Assembly: GCA_026874595.1 (NCBI GenBank) | Contig: CM049316.1 | Location: forward strand, 16,021,839-16,085,838 | Length of the DNA: 64,000 bases | Origin: Sipunculus nudus | Taxonomy: Eukaryota > Annelida > Sipuncula > Golfingiida > Sipunculidae | Direction: 5' to 3' | In this document: positions 23,773 to 35,195 of the stretch, piece after piece | Numbering within the stretch: the first letter of the stretch is position 1 | Layout of the letters: every line of letters starts with the position of its first letter | Notes under the pieces: model-generated | Databases searched by the model: none | What the model was told of the DNA's origin: nothing | What the model saw: only the letters and a program-made list of their open reading frames with translations | Made by a program: the position numbers and the translations under genes

Positions 23773-24017
23773 TGTTACAGAACCGAATATCAACAGATCA
23801 CGTAGTCGTGACGAACATAAATTTTGTAATGGAGATAAAAAAAATCAGAATCTGTAACACTAGGCAGCGTAAAATGTCTAGGGGAATGAATAAAGAAGTC
23901 AGTGGGTTTTGTTAACAAATAATTATAATTTTTATGAAAACAATCCTAACATTACAATACACTAAATCAATACAATTACACAGTATCAGGGAAAGGTACA
24001 ACAGTAATCAGTACAAG
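23773..24017 (-). repeat. LTR (5' LTR of minus-strand element)
   Basis: Partner of the left LTR. The PBS-like sequence lies about nine bases inside it. The plus-strand start 'tgttacag' is clear; the other end ('gtacaag') is set by loss of similarity. Confidence 0.7.
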
Positions 24018-27000
24018 TATATGAATAAAGTGCACAGAACGTGGATACCACCACTGTCAAAGTGACAACAAGTCCTTTAAAGCATATAATCCAGATCAAC
24101 AGTTCACATAAATCTTCTCAGAGAATAACTATCCAGTTCGATCACAAAATAAATTTGTTGTAATCCAAAACTGATGTTTTAGTTATAATCCAGAAAGTAA
24201 AATGGAGACTAAATAAGATCCGTCACAAATTTAGAAGAAAATCTATAACTGCCGCATTTATCGGAAAAGGTCCACAAACTGACTTACATTCTTCTGTGTC
24301 CGCTGGAATATATCACTTTTCACCACAAGCCGAAAACTTTCCATTTCCCGAACAATCCAAAAGAACCCAACAATACACACGTTACAGGAAACATCTAGAA
24401 CTAGGAACGCTGTGTTTCTACATGTCAGGGTTTACATGTGGGCCGGCCCGGCTCATCCAGGCGATGCTGTCAAGGCAAAGAGCTATGCGTGCTACACGAA
24501 CCAAATGTCATCAACACATGGAACATCCCTGGGTACAATAATACAGATATCTGTAACAATATGCGCCCGATTGTCCTTGGACATTCATATTTTGCCCATA
24601 ATAGTAGGCCATTTATTAGTAGAATATCAAAATATGATATCTTGGGCGTCGGCCTTTTGTATGATGAGTGTGTCAATGATGCATTATGAGTGTGTGAATG
24701 CCCGATGAGCTCATGTTTTCATTGATGTACCAGCGATAATGGCTGTGTTAAATCAAAGTGTATTTTTTAATATTTTCAAATTTCTATACCGACAAAGATT
24801 TAAATTAAATACTCATATCATCACTTTGAGCAGTGTGTTGGTGGAAACATATAAGCAAGCCAATATATTACTGCATAAGTATGGCAGTGTTCTTGGATTT
24901 ATCAGATATAAAAAATTTGTGAAAACACAATCCAAATGGATTTTGAACGGTATTTCATATTTCTAATTTTCATACCAAGACATAGGCCTACAATGCTCAT
25001 ATGCTTCCACGTATACAAATTTTGTGGGACATTTAGATGCAAGTGTGCAAGTGAAAGTCTGGGACGATTGTGTGTGAATGCCCAATGAGTTGTGTGGGAG
25101 TACTGTCATATGTGTGTGTCTGCCGGGCGGTCTTAAAGGATGGGCACACTGGGCACGTGGCCAAGGGCCCCAACGTTTGAGGGGGCCATAAGCATGCAAA
25201 TTTACATTGAGCTTTGAAACGTTTTGAAAATAATGATCATTATAAAAAACGAAAGCATTTTTTACAAGTTATTTAATATATTCATTTAATTACAGTGTTA
25301 TGCAATTTGTGTGTGCAAAGAACATACCTAAAAGCTGGGTTTCGAGTGTTTACACTGCATATCGGTTGAATCATATCGCAGGAGCTCCTGGCACTCTATG
25401 AAACAGCAGAACTTGCTTGACGTCAGAGGATCAGTTGAATGTAATAATAAATAAATTATGATAATTAAATGGGCTCATTTACTGTCATTTGTCCATGGTA
25501 ACTCCGGTTAATTGTACCAATGTTAAACGAATTTGGTCATTATACAAATGATATTCTTTGTACAACTGCAAAGATATGAGGGTATAAACTGAGTATACTA
25601 GTTTGTTTATCAAGCAAATACTCTTTAATCATCAATGAATGGGATGGTGTATTTTCTCATATTCAAGTGGTTATCATTCTATATAAAAATGTCTGAATTA
25701 TTAAACCCTACAAAAGAGCGTAATTTTTATTAGAGTAAATTAGGTGTACCACCCCCCCCCCCCATACAAGCTACCATAATTGTACTACTAATTGAATATC
25801 ACTTTTTCTTATGCAAATGTATGTGTATCAGGGAATTTGAGGTGTTATACAGCCTTAACTAATCATATATTTTTAAACAGGAAGATGATATGAGGCTTTG
25901 ATCATGAGTATACTATGTGTAGTTTTCGATAATTGGCATATAGGGGGCTCAGCCTATTGTTTCGTTTAGGGGCCAAAATGCTGTTATGACGATCCTGTGA
26001 TGGTGTTTGTGGGGGGGGGGGGGGGGGGGCGTTCACAACATAACTCACGCAGTCATGGGCCCATGAAATACTCGGATAAATCGTCATCTCCCAATTCAGG
26101 ACCGACTTCAAGAAATATTCACTTGCACGAATGTACGTGGGTCAAATAAAAGTGATTGCACACAAGTCCGGCTTCATGTGCCCTGTCCATCTTTACAGAT
26201 TATGGTCGAGCACCCAGCACCTTGAAGTGAAGGTGTCCAGTACAGTGGTTATCTGAAATACTACTTGTGCACACCAGCAATTATAAATCATTAACTGAAA
26301 GCGACGGTATTCAATATTTACACAAATTTTTAAAAGTGTGCTCTTAGTTCGAAGGCGAGTGGATGCAATGCATATACGGGTTAGGCAAAATTCCGCAATA
26401 GGGATCTCTAACATGGATGAGGCATGCATCCATTGGGTTATATATTTCTAGTTTATTCATGAAGACAACGTTATAAAAGTTTATTTCGTTACGCCCGGTA
26501 GAAGCTTTGTAGGTGTGAAGTAGCAACGTTTTAATTGGTCATAACTGGATCATAAGTAATTATTTTAGCTGCTTCTCCGAAGGCAAACGAATTCTACTAC
26601 AGGTTTGAAGCTCCTGTTGGTACAGGTTCTTTTACATGATATAAGCTTACAAGATACGACACTATTCGCAATATGGTACACATTGAATAGGAGTCTGACC
26701 TGGGTTGTATTAGGCCTAAATTGTGGTAAATTAAAAAAAAATGGTGATATTTCATTCACTTCGTGTACAGATCAGCTTAATTGAAATTAAGATATTATAT
26801 GTATGGTTATCGTTCCTGCTTAATTGTATATCGTATAATTGTATATCCCAAAAAATTGTATAAAATAATGAAAACTAAAACTTTTTTTTATGTCTTCATA
26901 ATAAAATAAACTGTTAATATGAATATATGATAAATGTATATATCGAGTAATTGTATAGTAAAATCCGTCCATCATGCACGACAATCCCGGATATTCATTT

Positions 27001-27058
27001 GTGACAACGGTCTCAAGGACTACTGAACGAGCGGTGCGCAAATTAGATTCTGATATTG
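24018..27058. other. Intergenic, no gene recognised
   Basis: Contains a 14-base C run near 25,749 and a roughly 20-base G run near 26,010-26,029, both weak points for assembly. Overlapping open frames at 24,296-24,708 lie in all frames and match nothing known. The segment around 25,125-25,200 ('ggccaagggccccaacgtttg') looks like an interspersed-repeat fragment. Confidence 0.45.
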
Positions 27059-28510
27059 TTAGCCCGAGTCCAGGACCCTAAAGACCAAATCCGAGTCCGA
27101 GTAAAAGTCCGAGTCCAGGACCCTCCAGACCAATTCTGAGTGCGAATGAAAGTCCCAGTCCAGGACCCTCGGGACCAAATCCGAGTCCGAGTAAAAGTCC
27201 GAGCCCAGGGCACTTGTGACTAAGTTCGATTCTGAATAAAAGTCCGAGTCCAGGATCCTCCAGACCAAATCCGAGTCCGAGTAAAAGTCCGAGTCCAGGA
27301 CCCTCGAGACCAAGTCCGAGTCTAAATAAAAGTCCGAGTCCAGGTCCCTCCAGTCCAAATCCGAGTCTAAATAAAAGTCCGAGTCCAGGTCCCTCCAGTC
27401 CAAATCCGAGTCCGAGTAAAAGTCCGAGTCCAGGACCCTCGAGACCAAGTCCGATTCTGAATAAAAGTCCGAGTCCAGGACCCTCGGGACCAAATCCGAG
27501 TCCGAATAAAAGTCTGAGTCACGGACCCTCCAGGCCAAGTCTGAGTAAAAGTCTGAGTCCAGGACAATCTTTTTTCCCTTGGATTCAAGATGGTCTCGCC
27601 CTGCCCTGTTGCCTCGAGTCCTGATCTAAGAGTCCGAGTAAAAGTCCGAGTCCAGGATCCTCGAGACCAAGTCAAAGTAAAAGTCCGAGGCCAGGACACT
27701 CGAGACCAAGTCCGAGTCTGGGTAAATGTCGGGACAAGGAGTCTCGGGACAAAGTCTGAGTATATGTGACAGTCTTTTGGACTCGAGGGGTTAAGGAGTC
27801 CCTTGGACTCGAGATGGTCTCGCCCTGTCGCCTCGAGACCAAGTCTGAGTCCGAGTGAAAGTCCGAGTCTAGGACCCACGGGACCAAATCCGAGTCCGAG
27901 TAAAAGTCCGAGCACAGGGCACTTGTGACTAAGTTCGATTCTGAATAAAAGTCCGAGTCCAGGACCCTCCAGACCAAATCCGAGTCCGAGTAAAAGTCCG
28001 AGTCCAGGACCCTCGAGACCAAGTCCGAGTCTGAATAAAAGTCCGAGTCCAGGACCCTCGGGACCAAATCCGAGTCCGAATAAAAGTCTGAGTCACGGAC
28101 CCTCCAGGCCAAGTCTGAGTAAAAGTCTGAGTCCAGGACAATCTTTTTCCCTTGGATTCAAGATGGTCTCGCCCTGTCCTGTTGCCTCGAGTCCTGATCT
28201 AAGAGTCCGAGTAAAAGTCCGAGTCCAGGATCCTCGAGACCAAGTCAAAGTAAAAGTCCGAGGCCAGGACACTCGAGACCAAGTCCGAGTCTGGGTAAAA
28301 GTCGGGACAAGGAGTCTCGGGACCAAGTCTGAGTATATGTGACAGTCTTTTGGACTCGAGGGGTTAAGGAGTCCCTTGGACTCGAGATGGTCTCGCCCTG
28401 TCGCCCCGAGACCAAGTCTGAGTCCGAGTGAAAGTCCGAGTCTAGGACCCACGAGAACAAGTCCCAGTACAAGTCCGAGTCTAGGACCTTCAGGAATAAG
28501 TCAGAGTCCC
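27059..28510. repeat. 45-bp satellite with higher-order structure
   Basis: Tandem 45-base units of the form 'agtccgagtccaggaccctc' + 'gagaccaagtccgagtc' + 'taaataaa'. Diverged units containing 'ggattcaagatggtctcgcc' recur 574 bases apart (27,511 and 28,085 anchor the same variant), so a larger block of units was duplicated. Because 45 is divisible by 3 and the unit lacks stops on the minus strand, long overlapping minus-strand frames are open: one encodes DSDFYSDSDLVPRVL repeats, another TRTFTRTRIWSRGSW, a third GLGLLLGLGFGP. That argues against a real protein. Confidence 0.88.
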
Positions 28511-28558
28511 TGAAAAAGTGAACTCAAGTTCATTCTAAGTGCGGAATCGAGTCCTGCA

Positions 28559-28825
28559 TCACTGATTGGTAGTCTCTTTATGCAACTCACGCACATTGTA
28601 ATGGACATATATTACTATCATTTCAACAGGCATAGGGTAACACCCAAGAAACAAACTGTTAACAAATTGGGAGTAATCTTGGTCATTATAATGTTTTTTG
28701 TTTTTAAAACCTTCCATTGTGACACAGGACGATTCCTCTGCCGGCCATCGACAGAAATTTGGACAAGCAATTACACTATAATAAGCCCCGAAAACGCTTC
28801 TACGCAGAAGGTCTTCCGTGCTCAT
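28559..28825 (-). CDS. Possible first exon or small ORF, unrecognised
   Basis: An 88-codon frame starting MSTEDLLRRSVFGAYYS, in good start context (A at -3). It includes CPNFCRWPAEESSC and then turns Lys/Asn-rich, suggesting true coding (if any) ends near a possible donor after 'aatcgtcct|gtgtca'. Four CRE-type motifs lie 30-80 bases upstream of the ATG. A 100-codon frame on the opposite strand (28,580-28,882) overlaps it, so chance is not excluded. No domain is recognised. Confidence 0.2.
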   Translation of the reverse strand: MSTEDLLRRSVFGAYYSVIACPNFCRWPAEESSCVTMEGFKNKKHYNDQDYSQFVNSLFLGCYPMPVEMIVIYVHYNVRELHKETTNQ

Positions 28826-28854
28826 GGTTGCGAGAGCTGTTTAAAAGACAACAA

Positions 28855-28903
28855 TGACGTCAGCAAAGTCGATAACGTATGACGTCGCATTGACGTGACG
28901 TCA
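28855..28903. promoter_or_regulatory. Cluster of four CRE (CREB/ATF) motifs
   Basis: TGACGTCA at 28,855-28,862 and 28,896-28,903 are perfect palindromic cAMP-response elements. TGACGTCG (28,880-28,887) and TGACGTGA (28,891-28,898) are near matches, the last overlapping. Four in 49 bases is far above expectation in AT-rich DNA. The motif is bound by CREB/ATF bZIP factors; the regulated gene is unknown, and the minus-strand ORF at 28,825 is a candidate. Confidence 0.5.
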
Positions 28904-29760
28904 CCAACTTGAATCGCTGTTCTCCATTGAATTTATCATAGTCATAGTCATTGTGAACTGTCTTGCTTGAATTGTTTGTCTCATACAAATTACGTGCCAG
29001 GAATTATTATTCACTCGGTAGTCTGGGAATGGCTCCTGCAACCTATGGCCTACAACTTTTTTTTTACTGTCTCCTTTGTATAAAAAAAATATCCCGGAAA
29101 ATATGCTGACATGGGTACTGGTACAGACTACACGTGTTCTGTTTGCCAGATCTCTGCCAAATTATGCAAATTTTGTGATTTTCAGATGATTGACGGTTTA
29201 CAATTCCAACGGTCACCTGATTAGTTGCTCGGTGGTCCATTGCTTATGATAATTCATTGAATGAAAATGCGATTCAGGTCACATATAGTTAAAGGATAGG
29301 TCAATTTAACTGCAAACTGCAAAAAAACACTTGTTCGTTGCACATCATTCAGTAATAATACTGTTCGTTACTTTGTGTCTCCTGGGTCGTACAGCTTCTA
29401 TATTTATTTCTGGATGTCATGATTTCTTTGCATGTGCAAACATAATTGTGTTTAATCGATTATGCAAAGACGGAACCAATTAATGAAGGAATACGTCCAA
29501 GCATCGATATGATCGATCAATTGGCACACCACTAGTTCTTATGTGTTACTAATGACCAAGTATACTTACACCAATACTTTTGTTTTAAGTGGACAACGGC
29601 GTTCCTGTACCGATAAAGTAACCCCCCCCCCCCCTTAGATTAACAGGTATCTTTAACAGATCATCAAATAATATTAAACAGAATATAACTTATAATAATT
29701 TTTACCATTTTCCATATTAATAATCCCCTGGCAACGAAGTTGCGAAAGGAATATAGTAAC
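28904..29760. other. Intergenic, no gene recognised
   Basis: AT-rich with a C run at 29,622-29,634. Nothing further recognised. Confidence 0.4.
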
Positions 29761-30225
29761 GCCTCTGTTCGTGCGTCCGTCAATCCGTCCGTCCGTCAGT
29801 TCGTCTGGAATTGGCTTGTGGATCGATTTCAAGCCAAACCGTTGGATGAAGAGCCTATTGATTTTGAGGTCACAGGGTAAAAGGTCACGGTCACAAGCCC
29901 CCTTCTTGAAAAAGCTTTTTTTTACTCATTTTAAGCAAAACCGTTTAACCTAAATTTTTCATCTTGCATATATGGCTCACCCCACCCCCCCCCCCCCCCC
30001 CCGGATGAGGATCCCTTTTGATTTTGAGGTCACGGGGTCAAAGGTCATGGCAACAGGGCAAGCTTCTTGAAAAAGCTTGTGGATCCGTTTAAAGCCGAAC
30101 CCGCCACCAAAACCTGTCCGTCTCATCTTGCTAATATGGCTCACCCACCCATGGGTGAAGAACCCTATTAAGTTTGAGGTCACAGGAGCAAAGGTCAAGG
30201 CAAGACACCTGCACTCCTCATATTC
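29761..30225. repeat. ~155-bp tandem repeat carrying AGGTCA half-sites
   Basis: Three diverged units, each ending in a 'gaggtcac(a/g)gg..aaaggtca' block (near 29,868, 30,023 and 30,175) and containing 'cttgaaaaagctt' and 'tggctcaccc'. It is preceded by 'ccgtccgtccgtc'. Similar 'gaggtca...aaaggtcaaggtca' repeats are widespread in molluscan genomes. Each block has two AGGTCA nuclear-receptor half-sites. Confidence 0.65.
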
Positions 30226-31043
30226 ACACTTTGTTATACACCCATTCTAATTATGCCCCGTGCGAGGAGATGCTCCACTTTGCGGTGCCCTTCTTAAGAT
30301 AATAAAGTTGGTATATGCACTGATGATTATTAGAGGAGAAATTTCTTTGGCACCCCTTCAGTTGTCCAATATGGAAATACGCCAACAATTATCTATTTTC
30401 TGAATGTTCCTTTTATACATCTTCGTTTAAGATTACAATTATTCTCCAGTCATCTTCCCTGTTATAATTGTAATCCTTGTTTTTTTTTAATAACTTTATC
30501 AACTGTTTACTTAATATACTGGTGTCTACTGGTGTATGCACAGCTATTGAATATCCATAAGCGCTGTCCAAGCCCCACTCAGGAATCCTTTAGTTTCATA
30601 TGCTGTGGATACAGCAATATGTTTCTACGAAATGAAGGGGTAATATACGTTTTCGGAGAACTATATTATAAGAAAAGCTTAACAATATTTTGTCGACTGC
30701 GCATACCGAGCTCTCAATAACATATATACAGTGCCAACCTGACAAAACGAAAAGGTCGCAAACGGATCTCGGCCAATGTGAGTTTCAAAAACTTTGTGTT
30801 AACTATTCCATAGGGGAACAACACTATGATTTTTACAGTTTAGTAAATGTGAACACGTTGATTGGAATATTTCCCTCAAGTTGACTCAAACATAGAGGAT
30901 GATTTTATCAAATAATTTGGTCATAAATATCGGAAATATTGGGCAACTTTATTACTTGAGATCCATTTCCGTTCTTGAAATTATTCGTTTGTAAACGTAT
31001 GTTTCATAACGGGTATTTAAAATTTTTAAGTTACATTTTTCAG
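30226..31043. other. Region upstream of the Cys-rich exons
   Basis: AT-rich; open stretches at 30,532-30,720 and 30,690-30,884 have no recognised domain. No signal-peptide exon for the downstream exons can be identified with confidence. Confidence 0.35.
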
Positions 31044-32652
31044 CTGTTGACATTTGATCAGCCTAAGTTCCAAGACCCTAACATTGAAAGTTTTGGCTCG
31101 AAAAGAGGCTGGCTTTACGTGGCAAAAGGCTGTTGCGGTTGCACAAAAGGTACAATCTTGACAATAAAACGTTATTTTTGTCTCAGTATCAGTCCATATT
31201 AAACAATGAATACAGGAAATTCACTCAAACGGCAGGAAAACGTAAACTTAATCTGCGTGAGACAATGAGGAATTTTAGATGTCTAATTTTTTTCATATTT
31301 TTTTTTCTCAAAATCAGACTTTCAAATACAGTACGCTCTTACCACAGTATAACATCGAAATAAAGCGGACTTATCTCTGTGAAACATTTCCTTGTCGCTA
31401 ATATATAATACTGTTAACAAGCTAATACGATGCTATTGAGTAAGTAAAACATGTATTGTAAACGCTGAGGTACGATAATTGATCCTAATAAGACCTATAC
31501 ATATCAGGTTGTTCAAAGCTTCATGTACTATAAAATTAAATAGGGTGACGTAAGCATTTTGTACATGTCTGTATTTTGATTAAACAGACCTTTGAAAATA
31601 TTCTTATATTATAAGCATACATAATGATGGTAATCGTAGAATAACGGTTTGGGTGTCAACTTAATATGTTACACACTCGTACCATTTAAATGGCCGTGAA
31701 TAAATTTCTCATGTTTTTGCTTGGACCGTTCTTGCATTAAGAACTTGTTCGTGAATGTCAGCTTGCAATGTTTGTTACACTAAATTGGCTTATTAAACCT
31801 AAACTTTCTAATTTCAGCTTGCCGCCTCTATTTTGCTTTGCATGGATGCCTCCAAGGAAAGTAAGTTAATTATCAATTTAATCTTTCTAGAAAGTAATAT
31901 ATGGATTAATGAAAAGAGTATATACATAAATGTATAAGATATATAAGATTAACGAATGAAAAGATCAAGAAATTATTTTCACCTATGAATCACTGTGTCA
32001 CCAAAATAAAACTTTATTGCATCAGATCTTAAGTTACTTCTCTAGATACATAACTAGTAATAGAGATGTTAAAAATGACATCATTATGGCATTCCCACAA
32101 GTCATCAGCAGCGCCTCAAACCCCAGTGGATGCTGGGATTGTTGCGCTTACGACGAGGACCTTATGTACCCTGATGAATATGGAAAGGTAAAACTAGAAA
32201 ACAGAACTGAAATACAAACTATATAATTTCTGTCAGGGCAAAGATCTATACTTGTAATAAGTAGGCATGACCCCTCGAGTAATCGCGACTTATGACACTA
32301 AATGTATGAGGTCCTTAAATCAACATTTATATAATCATATTTGGATGGTGGTCAAATGATAAAAGTGAAGTATCGAGATATTTGTAAGAGATGGGTTGGT
32401 TTATTGCGAGTTTATTTAAAATGCCTTTGGAGTATTTCGTTGTGAAAGCGACTGCGATTCCGTAATTCCAGGTTGTTGACATTAAGCGTTGAAGAACGGC
32501 CGGCAGAACCTGACCTTTAAAGGAATGGTAGACAGGCTGACTGGAGACAGGCCGTGAAGGTGTTACTCCAGAATTATATATCGTTATAGATGATATAAGT
32601 AAAATGATGGGTAATACTGATATCCATGAGTTTTATGTATAGATCCCAGAAA

Positions 32653-32684
<32 letters not shown>

Positions 32685-34280
32685 CGGGAACGTCCATTTT
32701 TTAAGTTTTGAAAGCATGAGTATATACAAGCATGAAGTTATATAAAATACAAAGTCCTTGGCACTGAGTCAAGGCAGATAACGTGTGTGTGTACGTGCAA
32801 GTCTATAGCGGAAGCACATGGCCGCTAGAATTGGTCACTTTTGTGTTGCGTACATTAATTTGTAATGAGGTGAGACCCCTCATACCATCATATACTTATA
32901 GATATATGAATCGGCGCAGAATGAATAATGTGATGCTGGTTTTAAATAAACGTTTTATACAGGATCTTATATAGTGCTTTAGTTTAACATATGCATATAC
33001 CCATAAATACCCCCAAAAAAGACGATTTTTGAGTTTAATTTAAAAGGCGTGGGCGTTTGTTTATAAGACAAATGCCCATGAGAGGCCTTCAATCTTTATT
33101 TTCTAGAACGTTATATTTTGTTGAAAGTTGGTCTGTTTTAGTTTTCCAATGTTTATTTATTATTCAAATATTGTAAATGCTTGTTATATTTATCATATTA
33201 GTGATATAAAATACAACTTCTAGTACCGTTGGTAATAACAATCTACTGCTACCCGCACTGCAACTTAAAATAATAATAAAATAAAAAATTCTCACGGGGA
33301 GTTATTAATAGATATTAAATATGTATACACGACGGTCTAACTGGCATTGAGTTATTTAATCCAACTCCAACACTATCAACAAAAAGCATCTCCGGTTCAT
33401 TATTATATATTACTCTGTTATAATTGATGGTGGTGCCACTCGGTCTTCCTTGCGGAACTCCTCTGTGTCCACGTCTAGGAAACGCTCATTCTTGGTCTTG
33501 AATTGTCGGAAAAGTGTGTCTAAGGGGGAAATTTAACATGCTCCCCATACATTATGTTTAATTGGACACTGGTTTGCGAACATCTATAAGGAACTCGGCA
33601 ATATATCCAGTGGGTGAACAGGTAGCGCCATCTATTGAATGGGAATGAAATTACCCCACGCACACGGTCTCACAAGAGTGCGACACTGTTGGTGATGGTT
33701 AGTAGGCTCCTACGTATACAGAGGGCGTAGGAATAAAGACCTAAGAAGAGGGAAATGCCGTTAATTCAATTACGTTGAATAATAGTTGTTTCAATCAAAT
33801 TACACAAACATGTGTGTTTCTGTGGTAAGGACTTCACGGAATGCGTATTATTTGTAAGTATGTGCATGTGAAAAGTAAACAAACGGTATTTATTAATAAT
33901 CTTACAAATTTTCATTTTTAAATTTTACAAGTAGTCCCTGTCGACCCATATTGTCTAAGAGAAAGAGGTTCGTTTTGAGTAGAAACGAACTCTGGCGAAA
34001 AGGGGATCCATAAATACAAAATAATTAACAGGTAATAAGCTAGTAATGGTAAAGCCGCAAATAGAAGGCCACCAGCAGGCCGGATATTGTGCATGTCACA
34101 ATGACATGTAGTATTCCTCGCGAGACTAGCATAAAGCACATCTGCTGATATTCCTTTAAAAAATCGAAATGGAACAAAAGTGAAAACCGACTTTTTAATG
34201 TTCAACATTAAATATATATGTAATTTAAATTGTTGTACGCTTAATGTGGTGTATTATGGCTGGCCTGGCCTGGCGCGTGC

Positions 34281-34322
<42 letters not shown>

Positions 34323-34826
34323 TCAGAAACAACATTTTAAGTCCGCATTTTATAAATAATTCATATGATCAGGGAAAAAGCATGATAATAACAAAATTAA
34401 GTATGATAATGATATAATAATAATATAAAAATATATAAAAAAGCACTATATAAAAAGGGAAATCCTATCAAATGTATTATTTTACCTTCTTGAAAGAAAT
34501 GTCCGAGCGGCTGGAGCTCAAACTTGTAAATTTCTATTGAAATACAAATAGCAATTTGTGACGCGCGGGGTTAATAGAGCCCTACCTTTTACTTGTTTAG
34601 CCTAAAACTAAGACTCATTCAAGTCCGTTTAGAGTCAAACTGTTATGTCAAAGTATGACTACAGTGAATCATTTTGATGCCTCTTTGAGTTAATGTAGTG
34701 AACTATGACTTTTTTTTACTGTTTTATTAAGATCATATGCTTTTGAGAATTGAAGAACAACATTCCCCATATTTTCTGCGTTTACACAGGTGTGTCCAGG
34801 GAAATGAAACTGGCAAATCATACCTG
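31044..34826 (+). CDS. Possible split gene for a cysteine-rich protein (3-4 exons)
   Basis: Candidate exons with good splice signals and compatible phases: 31,044-31,149 (acceptor 'acatttttcag', donor 'gtacaa'; encodes GWLYVAKGCCGCTK), 31,818-31,860 (acceptor 'tctaatttcag', donor 'gtaagt'; CRLYFALHGCLQG), 32,109-32,187 (acceptor uncertain; NPSGCWDCCAYDEDLMYPDE, donor 'gtaaaa'), and possibly 34,790-34,826 (acceptor 'gcgtttacacag', donor 'gtaagt'). Joined in phase, the first three carry eight Cys, two as CC pairs. Read in phase 0 the fourth gives VCPGK and a stop. The 5' end is missing and the family is not recognised. It could be a secreted disulfide-rich protein; splice sites alone do not prove expression. 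Confidence 0.33.
32654..32683. repeat. (GA)n microsatellite
   Basis: Interrupted dinucleotide tract inside the last intron of the proposed Cys-rich gene. The remainder of 32,190-34,200 holds no recognised gene. Confidence 0.8.
34285..34318. repeat. (GA)n microsatellite
   Basis: Nearly pure GA tract preceded by 'ggcctggcctggcgcg'. It is followed by AT-rich DNA with no gene. Confidence 0.85.
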
Positions 34827-34984
34827 GTAAGTTTCAGTGTCACAGCTGCATGGTCTTTGTCGAAACCTCTGTGTATTTGCATACTTTTATGGGAACCAGC
34901 GAAGTGACGTCACGGTAGTGTGAGCCCATTCAAGCGTGATGGATAAGAATTGCTCTAAATGTTTCTGGAGAGCATTATTGTTGA

Positions 34985-35195
34985 CAATACGTGGGGCCTG
35001 GGGTGTCGAGGAGAACACGCTTTGCTTTTTTTCCGTTGTCGACCAATGTTCGATTCCCCGCATGGTATTGAGAGTGGTTTGTCGTGGCCCATCAAAGATC
35101 AGCGTTTCTGCATCAGGTCCTCCGGTTTCTTTCACATCCAGAGACTACCGAACGTCACCATTTGCGCCATGGAGAGTTTCATTTAGAGTTATAAC
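34985..35195 (+). mobile_element. tRNA-derived SINE
   Basis: A-box-like 'ggtgtcgaggag' (from 35,002) and a near-perfect B-box 'gttcgattccccgc' (35,047-35,061) lie 45 bases apart, as in a tRNA. A body with 'ggtcctccggtttctttcac', a motif common in metazoan SINEs, follows. Overlapping open frames on both strands (34,887-35,220) are therefore SINE sequence and not genes. Confidence 0.65.

Larger units (their letters stand above)
23009..24017 (-). mobile_element. Miniature (TRIM-like) LTR retrotransposon with gag remnant
   Basis: Two ~245-250 base direct repeats (about 23,009-23,259 and 23,773-24,017) share 'tcaacagatcacgtagtcg' and 'taggggaatgaataaagaa' and begin 'tgttac' on the plus strand. 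The 513-base interior reads on the minus strand. Directly inside the right LTR is a primer-binding-site-like 'tgggctcgtctggga' (complement of 23,750-23,764), then a gag start. There is no pol. The element is likely Ty3/gypsy-related, moved in trans or derived by deletion. Flanks 'catat' and 'tatat' could be a 5-bp target duplication with one mismatch; the exact ends are uncertain. Confidence 0.75.

Noticed and set aside
27059-28472. Repeat proteins encoded on the minus strand of the satellite
   Set aside because: Overlapping minus-strand frames are open because of unit length and composition, so openness gives no evidence for one real protein.
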